Part shown: positions 1-10,776 of the stretch, piece after piece
How positions within the stretch are numbered: position 1 is the stretch's first letter
Layout: each line of letters starts with the position of its first letter
DNA from: Phragmites australis
Taxonomy: Eukaryota > Streptophyta > Magnoliopsida > Poales > Poaceae
Direction of reading: 5' to 3'
DNA length: 64,000 nt
Assembly: GCF_958298935.1 (NCBI RefSeq)
Contig: NC_084941.1
Location: forward strand, 17,210,001 to 17,274,000
Made by a program: the position numbers and the translations under genes
Notes under the pieces: generated by a model
What the model saw: the letters and a program-made list of their open reading frames with translations, nothing else
Told to the model about the DNA's origin: nothing
The model's database searches: none

Positions 1-291
1 TAAGGCATTTTACTCTATTAAGGTAATAATTATCATCGAGATTGATTTTAGACTCAGCACATAAATAGGATTGATTTATTTCTTAAACCAGTCTCGACAA
101 CCATGCATGCGACCTGAAATTACATCATAAGCTCTCTACCATCATCGAAAGTGTAAACAGGTTTGAAACATAAAAGAGCACCCCTAACAGGGAGCTCTAC
201 AGTTACAATTCTATTGGCCAATTTTGTCTTTTGTGCGCTGATTTCGCTATGTAGCCAACCCTATAGTACTATAGTACTAGAGCTACAGTGA

Positions 292-1022
292 TCAGAAACC
301 GAAGAAAGCGAGCTCGGTTGCTCTTTCCTTCGCAAATGTCTCAAAGTACTGGTAAATGATTGTGACGGCAAGCAAGATACCAGTACCTGATCCAATGGCT
401 CCCATGAAGTTGGCTAGAACAGTCAAAGGGCCAATGCAAACACCACCAAAGGCTGCTGCGGTTGGCATTCTGTGCTGCGGTTGGTAATCAGTGCAGAATG
501 CAGGATGATGGGCATGTTAGAAGCGTAAAACAGCTTAATAGGATATGAGCCTTGATGTCCACGAGCATTTTTCGATCTCACTGGATGCACAACGCGGAAG
601 CCTTTGAAGTAGATAACTATGAGGAAGACCAACACAGTGGCAAGCAAATTGGTCACATTTGGAAGATTCTGGCGGTAGAAGGCCTCACGAAGTGCATGGA
701 CATTGTCAGTTCGACTAATCAACAGATGGAACAAAGCAATGGCAGCCCCTTCAAATTCAGCACCACGCCCACTGTTGATTGTTGTTGGGTACTACACAAC
801 AGTAAATTTACAGTAAGACAATTTGTCATGCATACTTCTATTAGCAAATGAATAGCTTGAACTTACCAGATATTAGTGGCAATGAACAGAGAAATGCCAG
901 AACTCAAACCATATCCCTTCTGGAGAAGCTCATCTAGGCAAATGAAAATGATACCAGCAAAGAAGAGTTGGAGTATAATGAGAATAGCATTCCCACTTCC
1001 GAGCAACTTTTGGGCACCGTTC
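292..1022 (-). pseudogene. SEC61A: SEC61 alpha (ER translocon channel) pseudogene, internally deleted
   Basis: Minus-strand pieces match the eukaryotic Sec61 alpha subunit (SecY family), the ER-membrane protein-conducting channel. Exon 867-1022 reads [20 protein letters not shown] and goes on to [12 protein letters not shown] and GISLFIATN. It follows a cttag acceptor and ends at a gtaagt donor. Exon 292-791 begins around [14 protein letters not shown], continues through [20 protein letters not shown] and ends in the family C-terminus ([11 protein letters not shown], then stop). It is broken in three places. About 27 residues are missing between NGAQKLL and GNAILII. The ICENIIWKAFS stretch is absent at the exon junction. 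Roughly 110 residues, plus the reading frame, are lost between SALITN and PTAAAFGG. No upstream N-terminal exons are visible. Assignment is firm; loss of function is near certain. Confidence 0.93.
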
Positions 1023-3761
1023 CTAAGTAAAAAAGAATACTAAGTCACACGACAATTCCTATGTAAAACATAATGCCATAAATCACAGTACCATATATGA
1101 TAGTGTTTACAGACCAGAAGCTATGCAATCTAACAAGCTGGATATTTCATTGTAGATGAAATATGCCATTGTAAGTTCCAAGGTTCAACTAATTAGGGAA
1201 TAGAATGTGACAAAGCAATATTATAGATCAGATAGATAGTGAAGCTAGAGGCCTGTAGTAAAGGCTAAATTAGATTAAATATCCTACACATCTAAATACA
1301 GGGACTATAGACAGTGCTCAATCACTATCATAACATGAGTTCTAAACAGTCATCTTTCACAAAATGGATACATAATTAGTACAAAGACAGCATTTACCAA
1401 TGAAAATTTGCAATTTCCATGTTTTGGCTTGCTTATGAAATCAACTGATCAAGTTATCACTAACTATCAAAAATATGCCAGAGATCAAAGCAGAACATTA
1501 AAGCTAGAGGACTTTTACAATACACCTAAATGAGTGCATGCCGTCTATTTTTCTCATCCGGTGGTTTAGATTGGCCCAATGATACTCTATCGCCCATCAG
1601 TATCATGGGTATCATTAAAGAGTATCATGGGTATCATAAGGGTAGGATTGGAAATAAAAAATCATGATAAACTTGTAAATTATATGTTTAATTAGGAAAG
1701 GTCAAAATATTAGTTTAATCTTCGGATAAACTTTCACTTATTCTGTTCATTTCATTTATTAGGGTTTCCACCCTCCGTCGATCGGTCGATGATGGGTGGT
1801 GAAGGTCCGAAGTCCGGTCAGTCAATGACGTAAGAAAGAACAACAGCTGGAACAAGATCCGGCTCTGGAGCCAAAATTTACACAGTAACATCGACTTGGT
1901 TCACATAGATCAGACCAGAATAACCAACAAGAATTTCACATAAAAAAGACGTAGTACAACACTTCTAAAGCCACAAGATCTGCAAGCTCTTGCACGGCTA
2001 GACGCCTGTCTGCCCGTGAGATCTCCAGGCACCACCCACGGAGATTCATGCTAGAGAGAGGCCAATAGAGGGGAAGGTGAGAAGCGGGGAAAGACGGGGG
2101 CTACCTGACCGACGAAGACGACGGCCGCGCGGGACGCTAGCCTACAGCTTGCAGACGCGCGAGGGGAGAGAAAGGAGATGAGGAGGGAAAGAGGTAAGGG
2201 GTAGGAATAAATTGATGATTCGATGAAATTTTGATTATCATGCTACTGATATTAAATAAATGTAAAACTATCTCAGTTTATAACTATGAGTCAGAATGAT
2301 AAATGAGCAAAGCTATTTCTTGATGGTGCAAAAAATCAATTGGCTTAGGGGATTAGTGAGGGTAACGTGCGAGAGAGACGCAGGGAGAGAGCAAGGAAAC
2401 GACGAGCCACGCGTGCCGAAAGGAAATTCTGTGAGATTCGATCCTTTACGTAGACCCTCACCGCGCCGTGACACGTGCCCGCGCGCACCGTGCAATCGAG
2501 CTTGCACGGCGCGGATGGAGGTCTCGCCGGGATCCTTCGTGCGTGGGCCTCATAAAGACGTCGTCGATGGCATTGGGTGGGTCGGCACATAGATGTTTGG
2601 GAGCTATGCTGATGTGGAAGATCCATAACCCGTCAGATCTGGAGTGTACGGTGGGATGTCACACAACGACCGTGGTCGAGCTGGCTGGAGTCACACGTCC
2701 CGCTGTACGGGCCAGATCGACCGTGCAACGGTGTGGTACGGAGTGAAAGCGCTACTACCTCTATTTCCCTATCGCTATATTGCTTCGTGTCCACCATGTA
2801 TAAATCAAGAAAATAAAAAATCAATACAATACCGTAAGTGTTCTACATATATTGGTTTTCCCTTCCAAAAGCCACGTTTTGCATTTGTCTCTTTGAAACA
2901 ATAGAGCGATCAATTACAAGGTGGGCGAGCAAATATTTTGAAATGGATACTCATGAGGCTTTGTCAAACATAGCGAAACGAAAATAGTAGTAATAGACGG
3001 ACATCGAGTGCCCTATCATAAGCTACGAGCATGCCATTCCATTCTTCTATCTCCAATGTCACAATACATGTAACGCTTCTTCATTCTCTTGGAGCTTATG
3101 GGACCGGACCGCCATCTCTGTGCCGGAATCCAGCTTTACACCGTTGGAGCCCACCTTCCGGCACGCTCAAAGACTTGCGCCATCGTCCCATAGTCGGAAA
3201 AGGAGTAGCTCGTATTGCTCCACAGAGCGCATATCGTCACCAAGGAAGGAGGGACTCATAACACCACCCAGGCTCTAGACCATACACCTCTCTAGCACCA
3301 GAAGGGGACAAATGAGCCCTAATTTTTGAATTGATATTAAGTTGAAAACTTTTGAATCAAATTGATTTTTTATCAGAAGTGCATGAGGCCAAGTCGAAAG
3401 TTTTCAAATCGGGTTGAGAATCCCCGATCGAGTCGAACTGTTTAGTTATATTTTTTTGAATAAGTTAAAATTTTGAGTTGAGACTTTTTCAAACAATTTG
3501 AACATTTCGAGTTGAAAATTTTCAGTTGATATATTTTAAATTAATTTTAAAACTTTTAGGTTGAGTTGAAACGCTCTAACAAATAAAAAATAGAGGAGGA
3601 ATCGAAGGAATAAGGAAGGTGTAGTTTGTTGGTTGCTTTTCTAGCAGTTGCCAGCTGTGAGCTGTGACATAGCAGCTCCTAGTATGGAGATGAAGGGTTG
3701 CACAATTAGCCAAGTTTGATCCATTAGTCTTTCCATATTATGTTAATCTGATTTTCTCTTT
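1023..3761. other. Intergenic stretch with no supported gene
   Basis: I see no recognisable gene. The stretch holds a short direct repeat of agtatcatgggtatcat around 1598-1640, a GC-rich island at about 1980-2200 and another at 2390-2760 with only overlapping short frames, and an AT-rich tract at 3310-3590 built of imperfect gttgaaaacttttgag-like words. The part just above the SEC61 pseudogene could be its decayed introns, but no N-terminal Sec61 exon is readable there. Unrecognised LTR fragments are possible. Confidence 0.5.
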
Positions 3762-4040
3762 CACTAGTACATAATCGATCTTATATATCGGTCCATCACT
3801 GCTGATTCCTATTGGGCCGGTAGTAATGAGGCATCACTATCGGTTTATAAGACATGCGGGAAAAATTAATCATCGGGGCTTATGAACCGTCAGTGATAAA
3901 GGTCATCACTGTCAGTCGATGGCTTGACCTGGCAGTAATGCCTAGCTCCCTCATCACTACGAGCTTAAGCCGCTGACTAGCGATGACAATAGGACATCAC
4001 TATCTGCTAGTTATATGAGCCGGTAGTGATATCTCGGCTT
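3762..4040. repeat. CACTA 5' subterminal repeat region
   Basis: Short words related to ggtagtgat, catcactatc and cagtgataa recur about ten times in both orientations between the CACTA terminus and about 4030. In this superfamily such arrays bind the element's DNA-binding transposase subunit. The matching array lies near 25610-25760. Confidence 0.75.
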
Positions 4041-5060
4041 TATAAAAGTTGATTTCTCGTTCCCCAAGTCTAAGCATAATAGAGAGGAGCTCTGTTCTTG
4101 CTTGGTGGAGGCTATTTTTGGTCACCAAGTTCTTAGGTGCTTTAAAAATTTGAGGAATCCTAATGCCCTATGTGTTCTAAGGTATGTAACTTCATCTCCA
4201 ATTCATTTCTAGTTAAATTTTATTTGCTAAATTGCTCTAGATTTTGAAATGATGGAAATGAACCTATTGCCACGATGTTTTAAGACAATGCAGATGCAAT
4301 TATACCTTATTTATGATATATTAGCTTCAATTAGTAGCTTACAGTGGAAAATGTCTTTTATTATGGGAAAATTGGTTTCGTGCGATCGAAGGATGAACGT
4401 CTTATAAATTTACCATCGAATTGCACTGGTTCACTTTAATATCACTGAAAGTTCCATCTGGTTAGATTTTTACCACTCCATCCACTTCTCACGTTCACGA
4501 CAAAAATTCTGACCATTTTGCCCTACAGCCAACATGCCCTTCTGTTCAGAGTATTATCTAGACAGCCATGGGCAAAGATGACTTTTCACCTCAACCAAAG
4601 TGAGAAAAAAATGACCAAAAATTAGCCATGATATTTAGGTATGTAGCAAGCTCCAATTATGTTTTTTATAGTTTTTATTAATTAGCATCCTCCAATATGG
4701 AAACTTTAGGTATGAGTGCATTTATTTTAATTTTTGATGAATTAGAAAATTTCATCATGATATAGCAAGATCCAATTATATTTTTATATTTTATTTGATT
4801 AGTAAGCTCCAATATAGAAATTTTATGTATGAGCGTATTTATTTTTAATTTTTACTTTATTAGTCATACATAAGTGTTGAATAATGATAAAAATTTCTAA
4901 AGATGGCACCAACAAATACTCATCGGAATCGGACATGAAAGCATACAAAAGGTAACCGGATCAATTGCTTGTAGGAGATGAAGAGGTAATTTATTTATTA
5001 GTGATTGCAAAATCTTCTAGATATTTTGAATATGGATTTATAATAATGATATAATGGGAG
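4041..5060. other. CACTA 5' non-coding interior
   Basis: AT-rich element sequence between the subterminal array and the first coding exon. I recognise no protein. The part at about 4350-4630 differs in texture and could be an additional small insertion, but I found no terminal repeats to prove it. Near-repeats of the word agcaagctccaattatgttttt occur around 4645 and 4763. Confidence 0.4.
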
Positions 5061-5961
5061 ATGGATAGAAGATGGATGTACGATGCGAGCCACGTGAGCG
5101 CAGAGTACAAGAACGGCATGGAGTATTTTCTGGTAGCACCCGCAACGTACAAGTCAAATACACAGTCTCAATACATGTGCTATTTATGCGTCGATTGCAA
5201 GAACAAGAAGCAGTTTTCCACCACCCAGCAGATACATTCCCACTTGATGCTAGGGGGCTTTATGCCTGGCTATACTCCTTGGACCGAGCACAGTGAAGCT
5301 GAGATTATACAGGAAGGGTAATACATTGGCAGAGAAGACAAAGACTTGTGCATCGATATGTCTGCTGACAAATACATCGATATACCACCTGTCAGAGATA
5401 CATTTGTCGATGATGATCTAGAGGAGATGTTGGCCAACGCCGACTGCGATGTCGACGCCGATGATATGGAGTAAATGTTGCGCAATGCGGATGAGAACTT
5501 CACCAATGAAAGAGAGTTTCAAAAGTTCCAACGTATGCTAGAGGACTCTAAAACACCGTTGTTCTCAGACTATGAGAAGGAGCACACAAAGTTTTTCACC
5601 ACACAACAGATATATTCGCGCTTAATGGCAATGGGATTTATGCCTGGCTATACCCGTTAGACCGAGCACAGTGAAGCTGATATCGTATAGGAAGGACATC
5701 ATATTGACAGAGAAGATGAAGACTTGTGCACTGATATGCCGACTGACGAATACACGGATATGCCACCAGTCGAAGATACGTTGGCCAATGATGATCTAGA
5801 GCAGATGCTGGCTGACAATGACGACGATGATCTAGAGCAGATGTTACGCGAAGGGGAGGGGAACTTTACCAATAAAAGAGATTTTCAAAAGTTTTAGTGT
5901 ATGGTAAAGGACTCTGAAACACTATTGTTGTTGGCCTGCGAGAAAGAGCACAAAAAATTGC
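5061..5961 (+). pseudogene. CACTA transposase N-terminal part (transposase-associated domain), internally duplicated
   Basis: The frame starts MDRRWMYDASHVSAEYKNGM, the DRxWMY...EY..G hallmark of the transposase-associated domain (PF13963) at the N-terminus of plant CACTA TNPD proteins. It continues through cysteine-bearing segments (CYLCVDCKNKK) to GFMPGYTPWTEHSE. A second copy of this C-terminal part, TTQQIYSRLMAMGFMPGYTR followed by TEHSEAD, appears about 0.4 kb on, together with the acidic linker (DDLEEMLAN / DDLEQMLAD) and FTNEREFQKF / FTNKRDFQKF. The exon has therefore been tandemly duplicated inside the gene. Several in-frame stops are present (5319, after GYTR, and near 5895). The frame then meets the LTR element at 5962 and resumes at 10192. 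Confidence 0.88.
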
Positions 5962-6859
5962 TGTTGGGGCGGGGGGGGGGGGGGGAACCAGCCTGAGGAT
6001 AATGGTTGAAGATTACTATCCAGGTCCCTCTGGAGCCTTGATCTTCGTACCCTCAGCTAAAGGCTCGACCTTTGAAGTCATCAAGTCCCTTCACGGTACC
6101 TCTTCATACCTACAAAGCCTTCCCTTGGCTTAACCGGCTCGGCCTCCCGAAGGCTCAGCCTCCCAAAAACCCGGCCTCCCGATGCCTCGATCCCCCAAAG
6201 CCTCGGCCTCCTGAAGCCTCGGCCTTCCGGAGTCATACTTCCCGAAGCCTTCACCTCTCGGATCCATGCCTCCTGAGGCCCTCGCCTCGGGCTGCTCGGG
6301 CCGCCTTCCCGAAAGCTACAAAGTGAGTCAGCATGCCTTAGGAAAGATCTGCCGGAAGGGGAGCACCGGTCGTGCTTTGCGTGCAAGGAAGTGACCGACA
6401 TTAAATGCCTAGGCTGATGGACGCCGCTCTGACACTCTGGCATAATGGAGGCTATCCTGACAGTGCGGCGCCGGGCCACAATTGGCGACCGGCTCGCCGC
6501 ACTCCAGGGGCAGGCACAACGATAGTTACCACGGTGGATATTTATCTCCCTGATAGGGTAGAAAGTAGTTATCCCAGATATTTGTACATTATAATGACTT
6601 GTACGCCAAGCTACGCACGGGCCTATAAATAGGGGGCTATAGTCATTTGGGCAAAAAAAAAGGCAAGATAGCAAAAAGACACAAAGGTGAAAATACACCA
6701 AGTCACGCTGTGATACTCCTCCCAAAGCGATCTATTTTTTCTACCATCAATACATTCGTGGTGTTCCTTCCTCTTAAACTTCATCTCCAAGCTTGAGTCT
6801 CCTCCTTAGAAGAAACTCTCGCCGTACTTGCTGGGGCAAGACGAAGTCTTGCTCCAACA
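5962..6859 (+). repeat. Left LTR of the 4.2-kb non-autonomous element
   Basis: An 898-bp LTR beginning TGTTGGGG, followed by a long G run (5971-5985). It carries a TATA box (tataaata at about 6624-6631) and shares its whole length with 9269-10191. The G-run length differs between the two LTRs. Confidence 0.9.
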
Positions 6860-6989
6860 GCGCGTCGTCCGTAGGGACTCGAGCACAAAAGTGTTAAGAG
6901 AGGTAGGAATCTACCAGAAAAACCACCAAAGGGCTAGTTAAAACCGCCATACCCACCATTGCAAGCATGCAACCATATGCATGGCTGTC

Positions 6990-7565
6990 TCAGCCATACA
7001 CACCATATGGCTCCGACACACCATCGCCAGGCTCTAGACAGAGTACATCCGGAGCCTGGTAGCGGCTAAGGGCCGAGGGGGTCGCGGACCTCCGCTCCCA
7101 CCTAGCATTCGGCTTCGCCTCCGACACGCCGTCGCTAGGCTCTGGACGGAGTACCTCCGAAGCCTGGCAGCGGCTAAGGGCCGAGGGGGTCGTGGACCTC
7201 CGCTCCCACCTAGCATTCGGCTTCGCCTCCGACACGCCATCGCCAGGCTCCAGACGGAGTAGCTCCGGAGCTGGGTAGCAGCTAAGGGCCGAGGGGGTCG
7301 CGGACCTCCCCTCCCGCCTAGCCTTCGGCTTCGCCTCTGACACGCCATCGCCAAGCTCTGGACGGAGCATCTCTGGAGCCGGGCAGCGGCTAAGGTCCGA
7401 GGGGGTCGCGGACCACATCTCCTGCCTAGCCTTCGGCTTCACCTCCAACACACCGTCACCTTCAACCCGAGCAGTCGCTAAAGAACTCGAAGGGTCAAGA
7501 ACCACCTCCGGTGCTTGTCCCCAAAGGTTCCAGATGGACTTCGCTGAGTTAGAAATCTGGAACAA
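6990..7565 (-). CDS. Repeat-containing antisense ORF of unknown function in the non-autonomous LTR element
   Basis: A 191-codon minus-strand frame begins MFQISNSAKSIWNLWGQAPE and is then made of about four 36-residue repeats (DGVSEAKPxARxExRSATPS). I recognise no domain, signal peptide or membrane segment. It lies antisense to the LTR transcription direction given by the TATA box at 6624. It may be a remnant of the antisense ORFs found in some Gypsy lineages, or a fortuitous frame. Confidence 0.35.
   Translation of the reverse strand: MFQISNSAKSIWNLWGQAPEVVLDPSSSLATARVEGDGVLEVKPKARQEMWSATPSDLSRCPAPEMLRPELGDGVSEAKPKARREGRSATPSALSCYPAPELLRLEPGDGVSEAKPNARWERRSTTPSALSRCQASEVLRPEPSDGVSEAKPNARWERRSATPSALSRYQAPDVLCLEPGDGVSEPYGVYG
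7011..7442 (-). repeat. Four tandem copies of a 108-bp unit (36 codons)
   Basis: Units begin at 7011, 7119, 7227 and 7335, with a partial fifth at 7443, giving an exact 108-bp period. Each unit carries a gctaagggccgagggggtcg core. On the minus strand the repeats are in frame and encode a 36-residue unit around DGVSEAKPNARWERRSATPS and ALSRYQAP. A period divisible by three with no stop suggests the unit was copied while translated, or simply that the frame survived by chance. Confidence 0.9.
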
Positions 7566-8101
7566 ATTGGGAAGAAGGCCCTACCAGTGCCGAGCCCGAG
7601 GAATACGCAATAACTGGGAACGACGAGGTTGCCACTACTCCACCCGACTCTCCTTAGTTACCCTACGTATCTACTACCACCTGATTCTCGAGGCCACCTC
7701 TCCCCTAGAAGGAACTAAACCGGCGATGATCTATGTGATGGCTCGGTACCTCGGTCGTCAGAAAAACTAGCCATCGCCTACGAAGGGGACGAAGAAGCGC
7801 GGTTTGAAGGCACGAAGGCACACAAGCATGCGGTCACCCATTCGAAAGATTCCCTTGCACTCCGATACAGAAGGAGACACGACCGTCTCCAAAGGTCCAT
7901 GTTATATTATTAAACAACTAGTACATCCAGAGGAGACATACAGAAGCGATAATACAAAAATTGCCACGAAGAAGATAGATCCCTACGGAGCAAAACAGGG
8001 TGAAAAAGAGTACAAGGTGACTAAGTCAAGCCATGGGCCCATAGTAAAGCCATGGTCGACCGTGAGACATGGATGCCTCACGACGTATGCGCCTTCACCT
8101 C

Positions 8102-8383
8102 CTACAGGTCCCGGTAGGGGCCACGCATGGGACGGCGTATGCGCCTCATCTGCGGCTTGCCACTGCGAAAGCTGATATAGTAGCCGGCTCCCGAGCTATT
8201 GGAGGACGAAGAAGAGTCCGAGGAGGTTGCCGGAGGAGCCTTCTCCCTCGCCTTCCTGGCCTCCTCCTTCACCGCCGTCTCCACAGACGCATGCTCACTC
8301 TCCCCCCGCAGGAGATCCCAGTCGATCTCCTCATCATCATCGGAGATATCGATGATCTCGACGGGCATGGCCTCCCCAGCCAA
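8102..8383 (-). CDS. Short acidic ORF (EIIDISDDDEE motif) of unknown function
   Basis: A 93-codon minus-strand frame starts MAGEAMPVEIIDISDDDEEI, continues with a basic/acidic stretch (VKEEARKAREKAP) and a serine run (SSDSSSSSNSSG). It has no known catalytic motif. A related motif, EIIDISEEDKEEDD, is read on the opposite strand at about 8490-8535. A similar motif (EVIIITSFDDEDSSS) ends a minus-strand frame in the other non-autonomous LTR element at 19624. Protein status is uncertain. Confidence 0.3.
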   Translation of the reverse strand: MAGEAMPVEIIDISDDDEEIDWDLLRGESEHASVETAVKEEARKAREKAPPATSSDSSSSSNSSGAGYYISFRSGKPQMRRIRRPMRGPYRDL

Positions 8384-9268
8384 AGGTCAGGCCGAAGCTG
8401 CAAGTAGCCGCTTCCCCTACAAAGATGGAAGCGGCATGGCCACCGACACCTCTGTCGACGACCGAAATGGTCCAACTCCTAAAGAAGCCATTGAGATCAT
8501 CGACATCTCCGAAGAGGATAAGGAGGAAGACGACGCCATGCTCAAGTCAAGGTTAACTGCTCGCTCGTAGGGCTGTGGAGACTCCAGCCGAGTGACCCCA
8601 GCTTTATACCTGGGCCAAGCAGCCACATAAATCCGGAAGATGAAGCGGAACCAACACCGCGGTGTCCCCCATTGAATGCCTGGGGGACTGTGGTCATGCC
8701 CCGGTCGTTCCGCCAACACGTGGAAGCGCTCCACAAAAAATACCTCGTTTTCTCGCACGGACGTCCCGTCACATTAATAACCCAAACTCCTTTCGGCGTG
8801 TGACAGGGGCATGGGTACAAGACCCTAAACGATCCCGCGCATTGTCCAGTCAGAACGTGGCAGTGGTATGTCTTATCCTACCAGGCAAACGTGTAGGATC
8901 CTCCAATCCTACACGTAACCTCTACTCTGGTGACCTCAAAAGGCAGGAAGAAGCATACCGAAGGAATCCGGATAAACTGTATCGATCTCAGCACGGACCC
9001 CAAAAGTACACCACATCCATCGATGTCCCTCTGGCCCGGGGTCCCGACATCGCACATGATAGCTCCAACAGGCTCCGGAGCAGATCGCCACCACCAGTAC
9101 GCCATCAACCTTGGGCTTGCTATCGACGCCCACGGTTTCTAATGAAAAAGCTTCTTAAAGGACAGGGAATTTCCATTAGACATCCTTGATACTATACCAG
9201 GCTGGGATTGGTTTTCCTCTACATCCTCTCCCCCCTCGAGACATCGGGGCCCGAGAATGAGGAGGTAC

Positions 9269-10191
9269 TGTTGGGGGGGGGGAAATAAACCAGCCTAAGG
9301 ATAATGGTTGAAGATTACTATCCAGGTCCCTCCAGAGCCTTGATCTTCGGACCCTCAGCTAAAGGCTCGACCTCCGAAGTCATCAGGTCCCTTCACGGTA
9401 CCTTTTTGTACCTGCAAAGCCTTCCCTTGGCTTAACCGGCTCGGCCTCCCAAAGGCTCAGCCTCCCAAAAACCTGGCCGCCCGAAGCCTCTGTCCCCCAA
9501 AGCCTCGGCCTCCAGAAGCCCCGGCCTTTCGGAGGCCTGCTTCCCGAAGCCTTCACCTCCCGGATCCATGCCTCCCGAGGCCCCTGCCTCGGGCTGCTCG
9601 GGTCGCCTTCCCGAAGGCTACAAGGTGAGTCAGCAGGCCTTAGGAAAGATCTGCTGGAAGGGGAGCACCAGTCATGCTTTGCCTGTAAGGAAGTGATCGA
9701 CATTAAATACCTAGGCTGATGGACGCCGCTCTGATACTCCAGCGTAATGGAGGCTATCATGACACCCCTGACAGTGCGGCGCTAGGCCACAATTGGCGAC
9801 CGGCTCGCCGCACTCCATGGGACAGGCACCACGATAGTTACCATGGTGGATATTTATCTCCCCGATAGGGTAGAAAGTAGTTATCCGGGATAAGGCCCAG
9901 TAATTCGGTCAGATCCCAGATATTTGTACATTATGATGACTTGTATGCCAAGCTATGCATGGCCCTATAAATAGAAGGCCATGGTCATCTGGGCAAAAAA
10001 ATGGGCAAGACAGCAAAAAAGACACAAAGGTGAAAATACACCAAGTCACGCTATGATACTCCTCCTAGAGCGATCTATTTTTTCCTACCATCGTGTTCCT
10101 TCCTCTTAAACTTTGTCTCCAAGCTTGAGTCTCCTCCTTAGAAGAAACTCTCGCTGTACTTATTGGGGCAAGACGAACTCTTGCTTTGACA
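9269..10191 (+). repeat. Right LTR of the 4.2-kb non-autonomous element
   Basis: A 923-bp LTR nearly colinear with 5962-6859, starting TGTTGGGG and ending ttgctttgaca. It carries its own TATA box (ctataaata near 9965). It has about 30 bp at 9885-9915 that the left copy lacks, which accounts for much of the length difference. Confidence 0.9.
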
Positions 10192-10776
10192 ATTGCATAT
10201 CATGCTTTCACTACTACAATTGAAGGAAAATAATGGGTGGTCTAATACAAGCTTCACAAAGTTGTTACTGTTCTTGAAGAAATTATTTTCAAAGAAAAAT
10301 GTGCTGCCAAAAAACACGTACCAAGCTAAGCAGGTTGTATACCCATTGGGGTTAGAAGTGCATAAAATATATGGATGTCCAAATGATTGCATGTTGTATC
10401 ATGAAGAACATGCAGACTTAAAAGCGTGTCTCATCTATGGTGCAACAAGATACAAGCGTGACGATGATGATATCAATGGTGAAGGAAAGAAGAAAAGGCC
10501 TCCCGTCAAGGTGATGTGGTATTTTCTTATAGTCCCCCGTTTGAAGTGTTTATTCGCGAATAAAAGACATGCCAAATTGATGTGATGGCACACCGAGGAG
10601 TGCAAGGATGATGGAATCCTGAGATACCCCACTGATTCTACGTAGTGGAGGAAAATCAATAGGACATAAAAAACCCTTTGTAGAAGATGTGAGGAATATA
10701 TTATTTGGGTTGAGTACGGATGAGATGAATCCATTCAGCAATATGAGCAGTAGTTATAGCACTTGGCTTATGACTT
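10192..10776 (+). pseudogene. CACTA transposase central part (Transposase_21 / tnp2), 5' half
   Basis: The frame resumes right after the LTR insertion: LQLKENNGWSNTSFTKLLLF, then LPKNTYQAKQVVYPLGLEVH, KIYGCPNDCMLYHEEH, LIYGATRYKRDDDD and KVMWYFLIVPRLKCLFANK. This is the conserved order of plant CACTA TNPD proteins (PF02992). A stop follows AKLM at about 10582. Homology continues out of frame to FGLSTDEMNPFSNMSSSYST at 10700-10765, then is cut by the Gypsy element at 10777. The next conserved residues (FIYNLPPWLCMKRKHIMMPV) are found at 14937. Confidence 0.92.

Larger units (their letters stand above)
5962..10191. mobile_element. Non-autonomous LTR retrotransposon (4.2 kb) inserted in the CACTA transposase
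   Basis: Two direct LTRs (5962-6859 and 9269-10191) start TGTTGGGG and end in aca. A perfect 5-bp TSD, attgc, lies at 5957-5961 and 10192-10196. The 2.4-kb interior has no gag, protease, reverse transcriptase or integrase. It holds a 108-bp tandem repeat and short acidic or repetitive frames mainly on the minus strand. A purine-rich tract (atgaggaggtac) precedes the right LTR. The element splits a CACTA reading frame that reads across the empty site, so it is younger than the CACTA. Replication must have relied on proteins from another element. Confidence 0.92.

Noticed and set aside
2296..2904. Overlapping short frames around a GC-rich island
   Set aside because: Frames overlap on both strands without any recognisable protein. 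Treated as intergenic.
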